From assembly GCA_025602905.1 (NCBI GenBank), contig JAHLKI010000012.1, forward strand, positions 496,001-560,000: DNA of 64,000 nt, given 5' to 3'. Made by a program: the position numbers and the translations under genes. Of this stretch, positions 47,768 through 60,429 are shown in pieces. The notes below the pieces were generated by a model that worked only from the letters and a program-made list of their open reading frames with translations, ran no database searches and was not told the DNA's origin. Every line of letters starts with the position of its first letter. Positions within the stretch are counted from its first letter, which is position 1. This stretch comes from Phlyctochytrium arcticum (lineage: Eukaryota; Chytridiomycota; Chytridiomycetes; Chytridiales; Chytridiaceae).

Positions 47768-48106
47768 TCTGATTTTACACTCCCATATTATCCTTTTGTA
47801 CACAATGTATCTAACAATATATAACCGCCAACAACTACAAGGTCTTTGGCCAAGATGATTTGGCTTCCCCGCTGCACACAACTGCTCACGTCTACCCACC
47901 CGATGTGAACAATCAACGTGGAATTTTGGCAGATGCACGACCTGATGCACGAGATAGAAACCCGAACATGTTTATGCAAACAAGGCATGGAAAATTTTAA
48001 TAAAAACAAGTATATGAAACAAGCAAGCAAAAATCAAACAACAAAATGCGAAAAGACAATCTATGTATGCTTTAAAATAGAAATGAAAAGTGTAGAGGGG
48101 ATGGTT
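47768..48106. other. convergent 3' flanks, no gene
   Basis: A/T-rich spacer between the convergent DRC5 and ABCC genes; nothing recognised. Confidence 0.5.
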
Positions 48107-51100
48107 TTAGTGGTTGTTTCCCAATAACGCATCCGTGGATCCATCCGATTCCGACGTGACGGATTCCATGCTGTTCCCACGTTCGGGTTCAACCCCTCCC
48201 AAGGTGGGTGTATCCGTTGATCGGAGGAATCGGGCCGAGGATGTAGAGGGTTGGTCGCTGAATAGATTCTTCAAGCTTCTGGGCATGGATTTGCGTTTCA
48301 GATCGAGATGGGGAGGGAGGCGTTCTAGGACGGGCGAGGGGGGTTTATATGCGATGGCGGGATTGAGTGAGACGGGTGGGGCAGATTTAATGGACCGGAT
48401 GTTGGGGCGATCAGGGCGGTTATTGGCATCCAGGGAACTATGTGCTCTCGACAATTGATCATGTTGGCTTGGTCCTCCTCCTCCAGAGGCAAGTTTCCTG
48501 AGGCGCATCAAATCCACGTCCCCAGTCTGACTGACCATCATCGAGAATTTACTCTTGGGGTCATTAAGTAACGCCATGGGAGTATCAAACTCGACAACGC
48601 GGCCGCGGGACATGACCATAATTCGGTCCATTTCGACAATGAACCGGAAGCGGGAGGCGAGGACTAGGACTGTACAATGGGAGAAATTTGTGCGGATGAC
48701 CGAGTGGATTAAACTGTCGGCTTCGTTACCCATGGACATGACGGGTTCTGTTTATGGAATAATATGTTTTAGAATAAGTCTTTTCCGATGTGCTGACAGA
48801 CAATCTTACCGTCAAGAACAACAACTTTGGATTTGTTGATGATTGCACGGGCAATACAAAACAGCTGTCGTTCAGTCAACGTAAAGGCCTTGCCATTTTC
48901 TGATAAATCGGAACAAATCAGTCTCATCCCCAATGCTTGAACCATATTCTTAAAAACACTTACCAATGACAGGTGTATCCAGGCGAGCTGGCATCTCCTC
49001 AATCTTATCGCCAAGCCGTACAGCTCTCAAAGCCTTCCACAACTCTTCATCATCACAGTTCTTAAATGGATCTAAGTTGGTTCTAATCGTCCCCGTGAGC
49101 ATAATGGGTTCCTGGGGTATAATGGCAATGCGAGATCTCAAGTCTTGGAGTCTGAGCTGCCGAATATCGATCCCGTCAATGGAAATTTCTCCCTCCGAGA
49201 CTTCGACCATACGTAAAAGCGAGACGATGAGCGTTGTTTTGCCGGATCCGGAGCGGCCTACCACGCCAATCTTTTCGGTAGGTGCAATGCGAAACGAGAC
49301 GTTTTTGAGGACTGCGACGCCGTATCGGTGATACCGCAACACCACATTCCGAAACTCGATTTCTCCATATTGGGGCCAATCATCTGCGGGTTCGTTACCA
49401 AGTGTATCCCGCTCGGCAGGACACGTTTCGGCAAAATTGATGACGGTAGAGACACTGCCCATGACACCGTGGACTTCACTGAAGATGCGGACAAACCACT
49501 GCAAAAACAGCAAAAGCTGTAGAGCGTTCGTGATGGCCAGTCCGGCTGCCGAGGGTGTTGCTTCAAACAGAACACAGAATAGGGCCGTCACGTAAATGAA
49601 CAGGGAGGCAATCAGGTCCATGTACAGCGCTACGGAGGTCTTGATCAACATGAGCGAGTACAGTGCCTTATGGTCTGAATCGATCAATGTGCGGTTAAAC
49701 CCGTCAAATCGCTCTTGGGCGTGATACAACCGGATACTGAATAAACCTTCCAGAGTGCGAGAGAGATGAGCAAACATGGGAAGTTTGTTACCGGCTTCAA
49801 GTCGTTTGAATTTTTCTTCCGTGTTGCCGCAAAACTTTAGAAGAGCCGTAACGAGCGCGAAATAGAGGGGAAGAGTCGCCCAGAACCAGGGTGTGACGAT
49901 CGAGACGACAATGATGGTACCCATAACGATGGGCGCAAACGAGAGGGCTTGTTGGGCCGCTTCAGGTAAGAAATCGTCAATGGCGTACAGGTTGGTCGCG
50001 AAATGAGCCAATATTTGCCCGAGGGGTGTCACGTCGAAAAAGGACAAGGGTGCACGTAACACGGCGACCAACACACGATTGTGTAAAGAGATACTTCGAC
50101 TGAGGGCCGCGGCCGAAAAGGCGTATCCGCGCGCCAGAACCCCGACAGCAATAGCGGAGCAAAACAAGGCGTAAATTCCGAGATACAAGCTTTCGCTAAT
50201 ATCAAATTTATCCTCCACAAACCATTTGAGCCAAATGTCGCTGAGCACTCTGATGCCTGCTACGAGGAAAAAGGATCCCACGACAACCATGCCGACCGTA
50301 ACTCCGCCCGCCGCTGTCAAATACCCAAAATAGGACCGGAGGATACTATTAGATATGGGAATATATGGACCGGGGGCACCGTTTGCTCCCGTGCTATCGT
50401 ATCGCTGAATGGCATGGACGGTCAGCTGGTTGGCTTCTATTGTTCGAGCAACAAGATCTTGGTTGGCGAAGTTGACCGGCGGCCGAGTAGGATTACCCGA
50501 CAGGACCGAAAGCTGATTCCGCTCGATAATCTGGGATATGGCATGGTCATTGACATTGTCGGCGCCTCGTAGCTGGTTCAATCGGCGGATTGTGAGATCC
50601 ACGGCACCGAGATCCCCAGCCACCGGTGGTGTTCCGACAATAGGAGACGGTGGGTTGGCTTCTTCGGCGGTAATCACCTCGGCGGTAGCGAGGGGACTGC
50701 GTTTCCTGGGTGGCAAGCGCTTGGTTTTGGGCAAGTAAAGGCCGGTTTGGTGTGGTTCTGGCTCACTCTCAGTCTCCGAGGTTCCCGTATTGGAAGGTGG
50801 CCGCAAGATTTCTTCTTCCTGGTTGATAAAATCATTGGCCCAGAGATTAAACCGCACATTTCGCGCTTTGAGTTCCTCAAACGTTCCTCTCTCGACAATC
50901 ACCCCGGATTTCATGACCAGGATTGTATCACATTCGGCCAAAAACTGCTTTTGCTGCGTGACGAGGACAACCGCCATGTTGCGCCGCATATGTCCTTTGA
51001 TGCACTCGCTGAACACCCGTTTGGCCTGCTTGGTGTCAAAATCGCTCAGACAATCTTCCAATAGAGCGATATCTGGTTGATGGTATAAGCAGCGAGCCAG

Positions 51101-53034
51101 GGATAGCCGTTGTCGTTGACTACGCGAGAGGTCCAACTCTTCAACAAACTCTTCGTCGCCATTCGGCAGGGAAATAAAGTCTTGCATTAAACCCGCGACG
51201 CGGACGGCCTCGTGGTATTTTGCCTCGTCGGCTTCTTCACCAAACAGAACATTGTCGCGGAGTGAGGCATTCTCTAGCAGCCATGGTTCGAGCGGGACAT
51301 AGCCACAGGCGCCAAAGTAAGTCACGCTGCCTGATGTGCGCTTAATTTGGCCCATAATGGCAGCCAGGAGGGACTTTCCGGACCCCAGGTCCCCAACCAC
51401 CGCAATGAGTTGGCCCTTACGAAGCTGCAAGTTTAAATTAGAAATGTGTGGATGGTCAATGTCCCCGTCCCAGGTAAAGTCGGCGTTGCTGACTTCGAGG
51501 CAAATGTCACTTTCAATAGGATGGGGCCCGGCCAGATCCGTCCAATCAACTTCGGGAAGGAGGAAAAACTCCTCCAACCGGAGTATGGAAGACTGAGCAC
51601 CAGAAATCGTGCGGATCGCTGAGGGAAGAAGTAACAGGGGATATCGAAGAGTGTTGAACAGAGAAAGAATGGTAAAAACGGTTGAAGCCGAAAAGCGGTG
51701 GCCATAGACAAAATGGTGGGTGGCCATGCACGCGAGAACCGCGACGACGGGTGCAATAAATACTACAATAAAGTTGCCAATCTTCATGCCGAGCGCCCTG
51801 CGCATTTCGATGACTTCGCGCTTACGCGCGGCGGATATCTTTTGTTCGTAAAAGCGCTCCCAAGCGTAGGATTTGATCAATTTGATGACGGTGAGGATCT
51901 CGGACATTAGGTGGACGCGCTTGGTAAATAGAGCGGTGGAACGGTAGGAGATGGCGGATGCACGCTTGGCCAGGATAAATTGGAGCGGGAGAAGGAAGAA
52001 CAGGATAAGAATCATGGCGGGAATAACGGCTTTGCCCACTTCCAATGCCGCCAGGGCAATAATCACTAAAATGCTATAGGTCAATATTTACGACTACGTA
52101 GTGGATAAGTTATATAAGTACCGCAACATTCGAAACCGGCAGACCACGCGTAGTGCCAATTGACGGCGGCTTCGGCCATGCGATTGCACTCGTTGGATAT
52201 GAGATTGACAATGTCACTCACGCCGCCACGAACATAACTTAGCCGGAGAGACTTGCGATAGATCAAGACCATCAATGCAGCTCGGCACTAGGAGAACAAG
52301 CTTAAGAATTTTGGGCGAGACTTGCACAGACCGCCCAGTTGTTGACGCTTTACCTGAATACCGATGCGTGTGCACTGAATCGTCAGCTGGTGAAAGCATA
52401 TAGAACCCAAGCAGTGACTGAGGAATAAGGACAGGGCATACAAGTGACCATGCCATTTTGGGGCACTGTTGTCTTCGCAAAAGAGCACGAGCTTTTTGAG
52501 CAACCAGTAAGCCCCGATCCACATGAAGATGGCCCACGCAGCTTTCCAGACCGCCAGTGCATAGTAGCGCAGACCAAATGCTTCTTGTAATGCGCGCAAC
52601 AGGGACGGTTTTCTAGGAATGAGGATTAGAATCAGAGGACATGTGATTGATCAGAGATGACATTACCCGGAGTGTTTATTGAGCTGACGATCCCAAGTCT
52701 TTTGCAAGTTATCGCCCGTGACTTTGGCACTCTCGGATGAGCGCAAATGGAGAGAGAGCTTGGTAATGTCGTCCGTTTGGCGGGCCATGTTGATGAGACG
52801 AAAGACCCAGGTAAAGAGCAGCCCAGAGCAGCAATTTGAGGGCGCCAGGGTAAACCGTCGCTTCCTTTTATGTTTTCTCTTTCTGCGCTGATTCTCCTCA
52901 TTCTCCATCATGGCATGGAACGTGCTGGGATCTGCATCCTCAAAGGGAGGATCAGTGGAGGCATCGAGGGGTAAGTCGGCAGGCTCGTCGGGGTTGACGT
53001 CCTCTATATTGAATGTGGGAGATGATTCTGACAT
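48107..53034 (-). CDS. ABC transporter, ABCC/MRP family, with degenerate motifs
   Basis: Six exons, 53034-52667, 52612-52354, 52287-52122, 52065-48964, 48899-48810 and 48747-48107, close in phase to 1,541 aa. There is no extra N-terminal TMD0; TMD1, NBD1, TMD2 and NBD2 follow. NBD1: Walker A GDLGSGKS (~residue 489), signature LSRSQRQRLSLAR, Walker B IALLED. NBD2: Walker A GRSGSGKTT (~1201), signature LTERQLFCIAR, Walker B VVVLDEP, switch region VLVLASRF where the usual His is Ser. The linker is long (~170 residues, Pro/Glu-rich). MRP-type pumps export conjugates or drugs; here both signatures differ from LSGGQ, so ATP use may be altered. The intron before TMD1 helix 1b (52066-52121) is my best phase-consistent choice. 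Confidence 0.9.
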
Positions 53035-53363
53035 GGTTTCAGCAATAATGGCGGCCGCGGCGCGCAAAAAACAGCAGAAGCACTGTCAATTCCAAAGCCA
53101 GTTGCCTTTCTTATCGAGCCCAGCTCCATCCGCAAAGAAAGCCTCAAATCTGAGAGTGTTGGTAGTTGGGGGGGTGGGGATAGTTGTCGTACCCGCCCAA
53201 GGAAGGAAGGTATGCAATTTCCTTCTCTTAGTTCTTCACTTTTGCCCAGTGCAAATCCCTCACTCTTGCCGTCGAACGCTCTTTGCTTCTCCGGTTGCTA
53301 TCCCACCAAGTCTGTGTTGATACTAGCTGCACTGTCCGTGCAAGTTCTAGTATGGAAAAGGTG
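53035..53363. promoter_or_regulatory. upstream region of the ABCC gene
   Basis: No TATA box seen; contains a GGGGGGGTGGGG stretch near 53168. The family repeat begins at about 53364. Confidence 0.3.
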
Positions 53364-53615
53364 TTAAGAAGATGTTTTTCCTAATGGGATGCGCCGCGGG
53401 ATGCCTCGTTCTTTTTTCCACCGCGGTGCTGACGGCCAATGGCCTGGCTCGAATGAGTGCTGCTGTGCCTGTGCCACCAAGTGAAAGCCAGGATCTGCAT
53501 TCCAGCCGCACTCCATTTGACGTTCCCACGCTGGCGAGACAGAATCCCTTGCATCTCCACACAATCTTCCTGCACATCTTCGTTCAAAACTGTCCACCAT
53601 ATCGGCTGTAGACAA
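53364..53615 (-). pseudogene. short-protein module, cassette 3 (5' part only)
   Basis: Minus-strand copy of the leader preceding the MTFSLG module (VDSFERR, AWER...ECGWNAD-type segment). It stops before the TATA box seen in copies 1 and 4, so no short protein remains. Confidence 0.5.
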
Positions 53616-53690
53616 ATCTTCAGATTAGTTCCCCATCCACTATCCCCGCAATACTATGCTAAACAAGATCTCTAGGTTCAGCAGATTCAA
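53590..53690. other. conserved divergent junction, cassette 3
   Basis: Inverted orientation relative to copies 1 and 2: TATCCCCGCAATACTATGCT is the complement of the core. Confidence 0.7.
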
Positions 53691-53692
53691 AA

Positions 53693-55003
53693 TTGGTGAA
53701 GGCCCGCCGTGAGATTCGCAAACTCAAAGAGCAGCGGCGTAAAGTCAGCGTTGTGGAGGCATTTACGGATCGCAGACTTTTTGATTTTGAAGCATCCAAT
53801 CAAGACAAGGAAAGCACCCAGTTGCTGCCTCAAATCGAGGCATTAGAAACGAGGGAAAAGGTGCACGCATTTCAGAAACTGTTTTTTCAACGAGGTGAAT
53901 TTTGAACCCGCTCTACTGCATACGGTCAGGCCGGCCTAACTTGAACTATTTGTTTGTAGGCTATCAGTCCACAGATCCGTCTCTTCTCCACGTATGCGAG
54001 ATGCGGAGATACGGTACCCATTTAAAAAACAGGGGTTCCTCCAAAACGTTGAAAGCGAATCGACAGCTCCTATTGGGACGCACGATATCTCCCTGGTGAA
54101 TGGAACCAGGCGCTGCAACACGACGCCGGTCACCAGGGCAGCATCGGAGGCCTCAGCACGGGTGTAGAATGTGCCCACACCAACTTCCGCGGCCGGCACT
54201 GCACGAAAGCTGGAAGATATCATAGCCCTACTCGGTAAGCTTTGAATTAGTTCTACTGGATAGGGTGAGACCGGCCTAACCTGAAATATTCATTTGTAGG
54301 CTAGCTATCCTGCCCGAGGAACAAGTCCGACTTTCATCCGTCCTCACGACCGATCAAGATCCAAGTCTCTTGTTCACATCCCGTGAACTCGACTATGGCA
54401 CAATGCGGCTGCAGGGAGGCAGCGACTATGAACGAGGCCGGGTCCGGGCGGCCGGCAGATTCTACTGCGAGAGGATAATAAACAACTCAAGTTGAAGCAC
54501 GGGGTAGATAGGATCAAGCGGAAGCAGTTTAACTCCAACATCAGCCGTCTAGAAAGGGAGGTCGATGACTGGCAGCAGCGCGCCCGCCAATATGAGACGG
54601 ACTGCGCAGTGTACACCACAAGGCTGATGATGGTCGAGGAATGCTGGCTAGGCGAGGAGCCAGCCATGCCATCATTCAATCCACTCGGTAAGCTATGAAT
54701 TCGTTTTACTGGATAGGTTCAGACCGGCCTATATTGAAATATTCATTTGTAGGCTATACAGTCGGGTATTGGCCGAGCGGCGAAGTTATACTTCGCTCGG
54801 TCCTTGCCGAGGAGGGAGATCCAAATCTTGTATTCACCTCGCGCAATCTGGAATACAAAAATATGCGGCTGGAGGGCGGTTGCGATTATGAAAAAGGCCG
54901 GAACCTGGCAGCCGCCAGATTTTACGTCGAGGAGCATGGGCCCCTGGCAGCCTTGCTCGCTGGGATTACTCTCATGTACTTCCAACGCAATTTAGAGAAA
55001 TGA
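53693..55003 (+). pseudogene. coiled-coil cassette gene, copy 3
   Basis: Exons separated by three copies of the family intron (53895-53959, 54235-54299, 54688-54752). The first exon is coiled-coil (KARREIRKLKEQRRK ... LPQIEALETREKVHAF). A middle exon has ILPEEQVRLSSVLTTDQDPS and RELDYGTMRLQGGSDYERGR, and the last exon has the related SVLAEEGDPNLVFTSRNLEY, an internal duplication. After the 54299 acceptor the expected frame meets TAG at once, so the chain is broken unless another splice is used. The terminal exon ends ...MYFQRNLEK. Confidence 0.55.
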
Positions 55004-55555
55004 TCTTATAAGTAAATAAAGGGTGCCGCTATCTTCTCTATTTTCGACGCGAAAGCTTGTATGATGTGTCGTGCCTGTGTATAGAAATGATCTTTGGTTA
55101 ATGGATCAGATTGCAGGCGTTCCCGGAGTGTGCAGCTCGTTTTCGTTCATCCGTTGTCGAAAGGGTTTTCACTTATGCGGTTAAGATAATGTGGCAGCTT
55201 TAGAGAACAGTCTTTGGCCGTCTCGAAGATCTATGTAGAACAATCGTGTATTCGGCTTGAAATTAAGAATTGTTTCCATCCTGCATTGTTCGCATCGGGT
55301 CACTCACTATCTGCGATCGATGGATAATGGTATTTTCAGCTACCTAAGCTTTAAGTGTAATCCATAATCTTCACATCTCGATACGGCTAGACGGAAAAAT
55401 CATCTCTACGTTCAAAAAATGTATTTAGTTTGACTCCATTAACAACATATTTAAATTAGAGTACATATGGCAAACTCAACCCACGCTCAAGCAATACCTT
55501 CATTTTCAGTGCCACGCCTGCTGGGGTGATTAACTACAATATGGACCCAACGGCG
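55004..55555. other. no gene seen
   Basis: A/T-rich sequence with many stops in all frames. Confidence 0.5.
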
Positions 55556-57065
55556 CTATGATAGATTCAGCGAAGCAAATATATATATCAAAATACGTAT
55601 GACAAGAACACAATCTACTTCCAGACTAATATGGGTGAAGTAATATGGGTGAACGAGAAATTCGAACACCTTCAGGCTTCGCTCTTTCGATTTCGGTCGC
55701 TCTCCTCCGCGAAAATCTAATGGGAGAATCAGCAACGTCAAGTGCTTGCAGCTTTTGGGCACAGTAAGCATTGTTTCCAGTTTGATATTCATGTTGCATA
55801 GGTCCAGGTGCTGGAGAAATGGGTTCGCAAATATGAGTCGCATTACAAGGTCGTCGCAGAAATGCGGCGTGCATCTAAGATTAGCTCAAAATATGAACGG
55901 GATTCATGTGAACAGTCCAGGCAAAGTATTTCCCTACCATTCATTGGTCAGAATAGGCAAATTGGAGGAATAAGGAGTGAAACTCACATATATGGGCAAG
56001 CATTCAGGAGGGTCCTCATATAAAATAGAACAGACCATCGAGCACCGAACATGGCACTGAACGCGTCCGTCAGCATCCAGTCGGGGAAAACACACACGTA
56101 CTGTCCAAAATCTGGCCGATCACCAAGACAAGACATAAACTTGTTGAATTTGTTGGGACGGAGTATAGGAGGCCAGCGAAGTAGATGCGGTAACGTTGCG
56201 CTTCTCCAGGACCAGCAGACTCTTGAGACGTGATGAAGCGTGTCTCGGCGTGATCAATGTTGAAACTGATTGACCCAAGTCAAGTCGAGGTGGGTCTCAG
56301 CAGGAAGGCAGGATCTGCCATAAGGGGCATACCTCTTGTGGAGGACCAGTTTGTTTAAACGCGTGCATTCGCGGAGCAAAATTAAAGTCGTGTCCGGTTC
56401 TATTTCTGTCCCGGGAAGGTCCAGTATCTCGAGCAGTGGGATTGCTAATTGAAGTTTTCTGATACATTCGTCTTGCCGGGGTCCGAAATCTTTCAAAGTT
56501 ACCGTCTTCAGCTAGACCTAGACGCCGTATTCGAACATGTCGCGAAAGAACTACTGTACTTCAGATGTTGACGGATATGCCGCTGAGTCCCACATAAATA
56601 TCTTCCCTGGCATTCATCACTAGAGCAGCTACTAGGCGATGGGGCAAAATCTGAGACGTACAAGTTGGTACAATTGTGAGCCAAAGTTTTCACGTTTTGC
56701 ATACCGGAGAAGTGGTAGTAGTACCAATGTGAGCTGAATGGCCAATTCCAAACTCGGAATATTTCTGCAAACTCCTTGCCAAATTTTAACAATGCGCATA
56801 GTTTTTCGGCCCGATGTTCAGATGTGACTTGGGGCGCGTGCAACAAAAGGGGAATAGTGGCTGATCGCCAAAGGCGGCAAACTCTCGACATTTTGGCAAG
56901 CATACTCTGCCGGTGCAATGGTCCACAAGATTCCTGATTGTCTGTATACGTCGGGTGGATGATCAGCTCCTCCGGAAAAGTAGTCGATAATTCTGAGAAC
57001 AAGTTCCAGCGGCAACTGGGGTATCACGGCCATGGAGTTTGTCTGAGATCTGCATCCGGTCATTA
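55556..57065 (-). pseudogene. F-box / leucine-rich-repeat-like protein, probably broken
   Basis: Near 57030 the minus strand reads MAVIPQLPLELVLRIIDYFS, an F-box start, then after a one-base frame change ELIIHPTYTD ... LAKMSRVCRLWRSATIPLLL, the F-box second half. LRR-like pieces follow in other frames: LEILDLPGTEIEPDTTLILL (~56430) and LQHLDLCNMNIKLETMLTV (~55800). F-box proteins link substrates to SCF ubiquitin ligases. Frame changes may be unrecognised introns or decay; none had clean splice sites by eye. Confidence 0.5.
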
Positions 57066-57123
57066 TTGAAAATTTTGTGTCGAGAAAATGCTTCAAAAAA
57101 ACTTGCGGGTCTGAGAAGCACAC

Positions 57124-58434
57124 AAAATATTCATTTTGACAGCACCCCTCCGCTCTTTCTCACGCCACATCTTGGCACTTGACATGACACATTACGTAAG
57201 ACGTAAATGACTTTAAATTTGGCTTCCGCTGTTTTTGTGAGTTAATCCTGTAACTCAAAGGAATATGGACAACTCACTGGGATATTTTGCCCGTTATTTG
57301 CATGTATTTGCATAAATGCCTTCGCATTTGGGACAGGTGATTCGGTGGGCATGGGCAAAACTCTGATACATTGGGTCATACGTGAACCAAAGCCAATATC
57401 ATTCGAGCTACTTGCATTAGATGACCAGTGGACAGACCAGTGGGTCGAGTAACTGGTTCTTCATTCACACTTTTGAGAGTGATGTGGTGTAAAATCGATA
57501 GTGGATTTCACAAAATATATTCCTACAATAGAAAGAATTGTTTTTTTTGAGAGGGGGATCCCGAGTACCTTCTATATACGTATAAGAAAAAAAACTCGGT
57601 TCTCATCAACATATAGAAATGCTAGAAAAAAATTTGTTCGCAAAAGAACTTAATATGACTGGATGTTAAGGCACCCTTCATATGGAACAACGGAAAACCA
57701 AGTGTATGCCACTGTGGATGGCAATGGATAGCCGGCATTTCACATTTGGGTCACCTGTTTCTCACCGTGTGCGGACATGCGGGATTTGGAAGTTGGATCT
57801 CAACATCTATCGTGTATCTTGATAATGACACTGTCTGTGAGTCTGAATGCACAAGGAGATGCACAAGAAGATGAACCTCTCCTACCTGCTACCACATTCT
57901 CCAAAATTATTCCTCCTTCTATTTCAAATTATTCCTCCTTCTATTTCGAATCTCCCTCAAAGTCTACGGATTTCTTGTAAAGAAAGTCCACCCCACTACG
58001 AAAGAGCAGTCTAGAATCCTGCCGATAAGGCGACCTTGGCAGAGGCACAGGTGACCAACGAGAGAGAGGAGTTTTAAGAACGTAAAGTTGTGGTATGTTT
58101 ATTTATGATGTATATATTGGACAACGAGTTCACAACATGAGCGCAGATTTATTTTTTTGTTGGGTATCCATATCGGAAGGGGGAAGGGCTTATGAGGTAC
58201 GAATTTGACAACCGCTTCACAATGTAAACCGAGATCTAGTTTCCTCCAATATGCGGAATACTGATGCCGGGGGGATTGGCTGCATTGGCACATAGATGTC
58301 CCTCATGATACCATCTCATAGTAGCGAATGCGCCCCTGTTTTGCCACAAAATACATTTTGAAGTCATCCCAACTGGCAGTCTATTAAATGAAATATGTCG
58401 CTAAGTACATAACCTAAATCAATCATGCGGTACT
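57124..58434. other. no gene recognised; contains one arm of a ~100 bp dispersed repeat
   Basis: 57690-57800 (AAACCAAGTGTATGCCACTG, then GGCATTTCACATTTGGGTCA) matches 59018-59090 in the same orientation. The rest is A/T-rich without supported exons. Confidence 0.5.
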
Positions 58435-58734
58435 TCATGTACATACCACTAAGTTTGCCCATCCCGTGGCTGTCTCCTCGAGTTGGCTCGGCCCGTGTTG
58501 GTGATAATGGTCTCGGAGGCAGACAACCGCGTTGGAGATTGTTTTATAAACCGATTCCGGCGTTCTACCGTATAGCTGCATCTTGTCAATGCCAGGCTGC
58601 TGGCAAAGCTCCTCGAAAAGGGCGATTGCATCCGTCTGTTTAGAAACGCCATTTTCAAAAAACGCCTTGAAGTCTTCAAACGTGAAGAAGTTGTGGTTGG
58701 GAAAGCCCGGTGGGGTGGTTGTGGTCGAAGTCAT
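58435..58734 (-). CDS. family short protein (FEDFKAFFEN type), intact first exon
   Basis: ATG at 58734; MTSTTTTPPGFPNHNFFTFE DFKAFFENGV ... DAIALFEELCQQPGIDKM ... VVCLRDHYHQHGPSQLEE. It parallels exon 1 of 39143-39424 and ends at a probable donor (GTATGT, ~58437); the second exon is not evident. A TATA box (CCTTATATA on the plus strand, 58848-58856) lies 114 bases upstream. Unknown function. Confidence 0.5.
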   Translation of the reverse strand: MTSTTTTPPGFPNHNFFTFEDFKAFFENGVSKQTDAIALFEELCQQPGIDKMQLYGRTPESVYKTISNAVVCLRDHYHQHGPSQLEETATGWANLVVCT

Positions 58735-59339
58735 ATTAAAGGGTGAGGAGGGCGAGAAAGGTTGATATAGATGTGGTGTAAAAAAGTGGTGGGACTCAAA
58801 AAAAAATTCCTATCCTGGAAAAAATGTTCTGGGGGAATCCCTAGGGACCTTATATATGTGGAGGAAGGAAAAGACATCTTGACAGGTCTTGTTGACAGGT
58901 GAAACTAAATAAAGGAGCATCGGGATTTACCGGGTGACATAAGATACCCGACGGTATGTAGGAACTTCCTACGGAGTCCTTCCTTCTTCCTTATGGGGTG
59001 GATCTGTAAAACGTCTGAAAAACCAAGTGTTTGTCACTGCGGATGGCCGGCATTTTGCATTTGGGTCAACTGTACGTGCGGAGGGAGGAGGGAGTACATA
59101 TGCCAAGTCTGCATGCACAAAAAGAGGGACATCAGAAGCTGAACCACCGAACTTTTTCACCAGCTGCCGCATTCTGCAAACTCATCCTGCCTCAGGCACA
59201 AGTGAGAAACATTGAGGCCGAAAAGCTTACAAGAACACAACCGTGGATATGTAAAGTAGTATATTGATGATGTATAGGTATTTGGAGCCCAAGAATCCGA
59301 GAACAATGGATTCTCAGAACACACAAAAATAAAAATATT

Positions 59340-59918
59340 CTCTCTTTAGGGCAAGCACCAAACCGTAGGCATATTTACAGGTGAACGGTTCGTCGAATTC
59401 AACCCGGAATTTGTCGGAGGAGTCGCTGAACGTCCGCTGACGTTCCGCCAACGCCTCCGAGGCGTTAGATGCAGGCAAGCTGGCCTTCGCGCACAGTCAA
59501 TGCCGTATCGCGAGAAACCTCCTCAAAGTAATGAAGACGGGCCTGCTTGGTGCGGTAGTACTTGGCGAAATCCGCCCAGCTGTCCATCTATAAAATTAAG
59601 CAAAACTTGTCGTTAGTACAAAGCCCATGCGACGCTTCATGTACGGTACGTACCATTGTTTTCATCCATCGAAAGGCCTTGTTTCGCAGCGCTTCGGCCC
59701 GTACTTATGGTAGTGGTCACGCAAACACATCGTTTCGTGGACAACCTCTGCCTTTCTGACAAATAGCAGGTCCATGTCGATGCCCTCCAGAGTGGCCAGC
59801 CTTTCGAAAAGGGCGATCGCGTCGTCGTGATCAGACGCCCGGTGCTCAAAGTGATCTTTGAACTCCTCGAAAGAAAAAAAAATTTGCGGTGGGAAGTCGT
59901 CCGGGGGGTGGTGGTCAA
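59340..59918 (-). pseudogene. family short protein, degraded copy
   Basis: Inverted counterpart of 39143-39735. The frame near 59870 is FFFS/EEFKDHFEHRASDH with shifts; a block is deleted around 59735 (where the other copy reads CCAIACLRD). The aligned start codon is AAA, not ATG. The second exon (MDSWADFAKYYRTKQARLHY, ~59587-59520) is cut short by a stop. Confidence 0.6.
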
Positions 59919-59990
59919 AGTTTTATTGATGTGAGGGTGAAGAGGGAAAGAGAGGTTGAGATTGATGTGGTGTAAAATCGGTGGTAGTTC

Positions 59991-60125
59991 TCAGAAGAAA
60001 GGCGGTGTGAGTTCCTTACGGTTTGGCAAATGAATTTCGTGGATAGCCTTGGGATCGGATTTGAGTTCCAGGTCCTGGTCCTGGTCCTGGTACAGTATAT
60101 GGTCTAGGCCGAGGCTGAAAGTCAT
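59991..60125 (-). CDS. short family protein (MTFSLGLDH type), 44 aa
   Basis: ATG at 60125, stop at 59993-59991: MTFSLGLDHILYQDQDQDLE ... IHEIHLPNRKEL. TATA box TATATAAAG on the minus strand at 60265-60257. The frame also continues upstream without stop to 60452, but the TATA box in between suggests that part is promoter and leader. The CAGGAC hexamer is repeated three times here, twice in the left copy. Confidence 0.45.
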   Translation of the reverse strand: MTFSLGLDHILYQDQDQDLELKSDPKAIHEIHLPNRKELTPPFF

Positions 60126-60256
60126 CTTGGCTCTGATCTTGGCGTTTGGAGAGTCTTTGAAATGTCGTTGGAGGTCTGGATCAAATCTGTGCTCCGGGGT
60201 CGAGGCCAACTGATAACTGCAACAAAACTTCCTTCCGGGGGGCATCCTTATGGTCT

Positions 60257-60265
60257 CTTTATATA
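60257..60265 (-). promoter_or_regulatory. TATA box, cassette 4
   Basis: TATATAAAG on the minus strand, conserved with 38809-38817. Confidence 0.55.
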
Positions 60266-60429
60266 CACGATCTGGCGTTTGCGACTGACAGTTGATTGGT
60301 GACATGAGAGCTTGCGGTGGCTGTGCCGCCAACCGAGAGCCAGGATTTGCATTCCAGCCGCCCTCCAACCAATGTTCCCACGCGGGCGCTCGGCGCGACC
60401 GATTCAATCCAATCTGCATCTCCAGGCAT

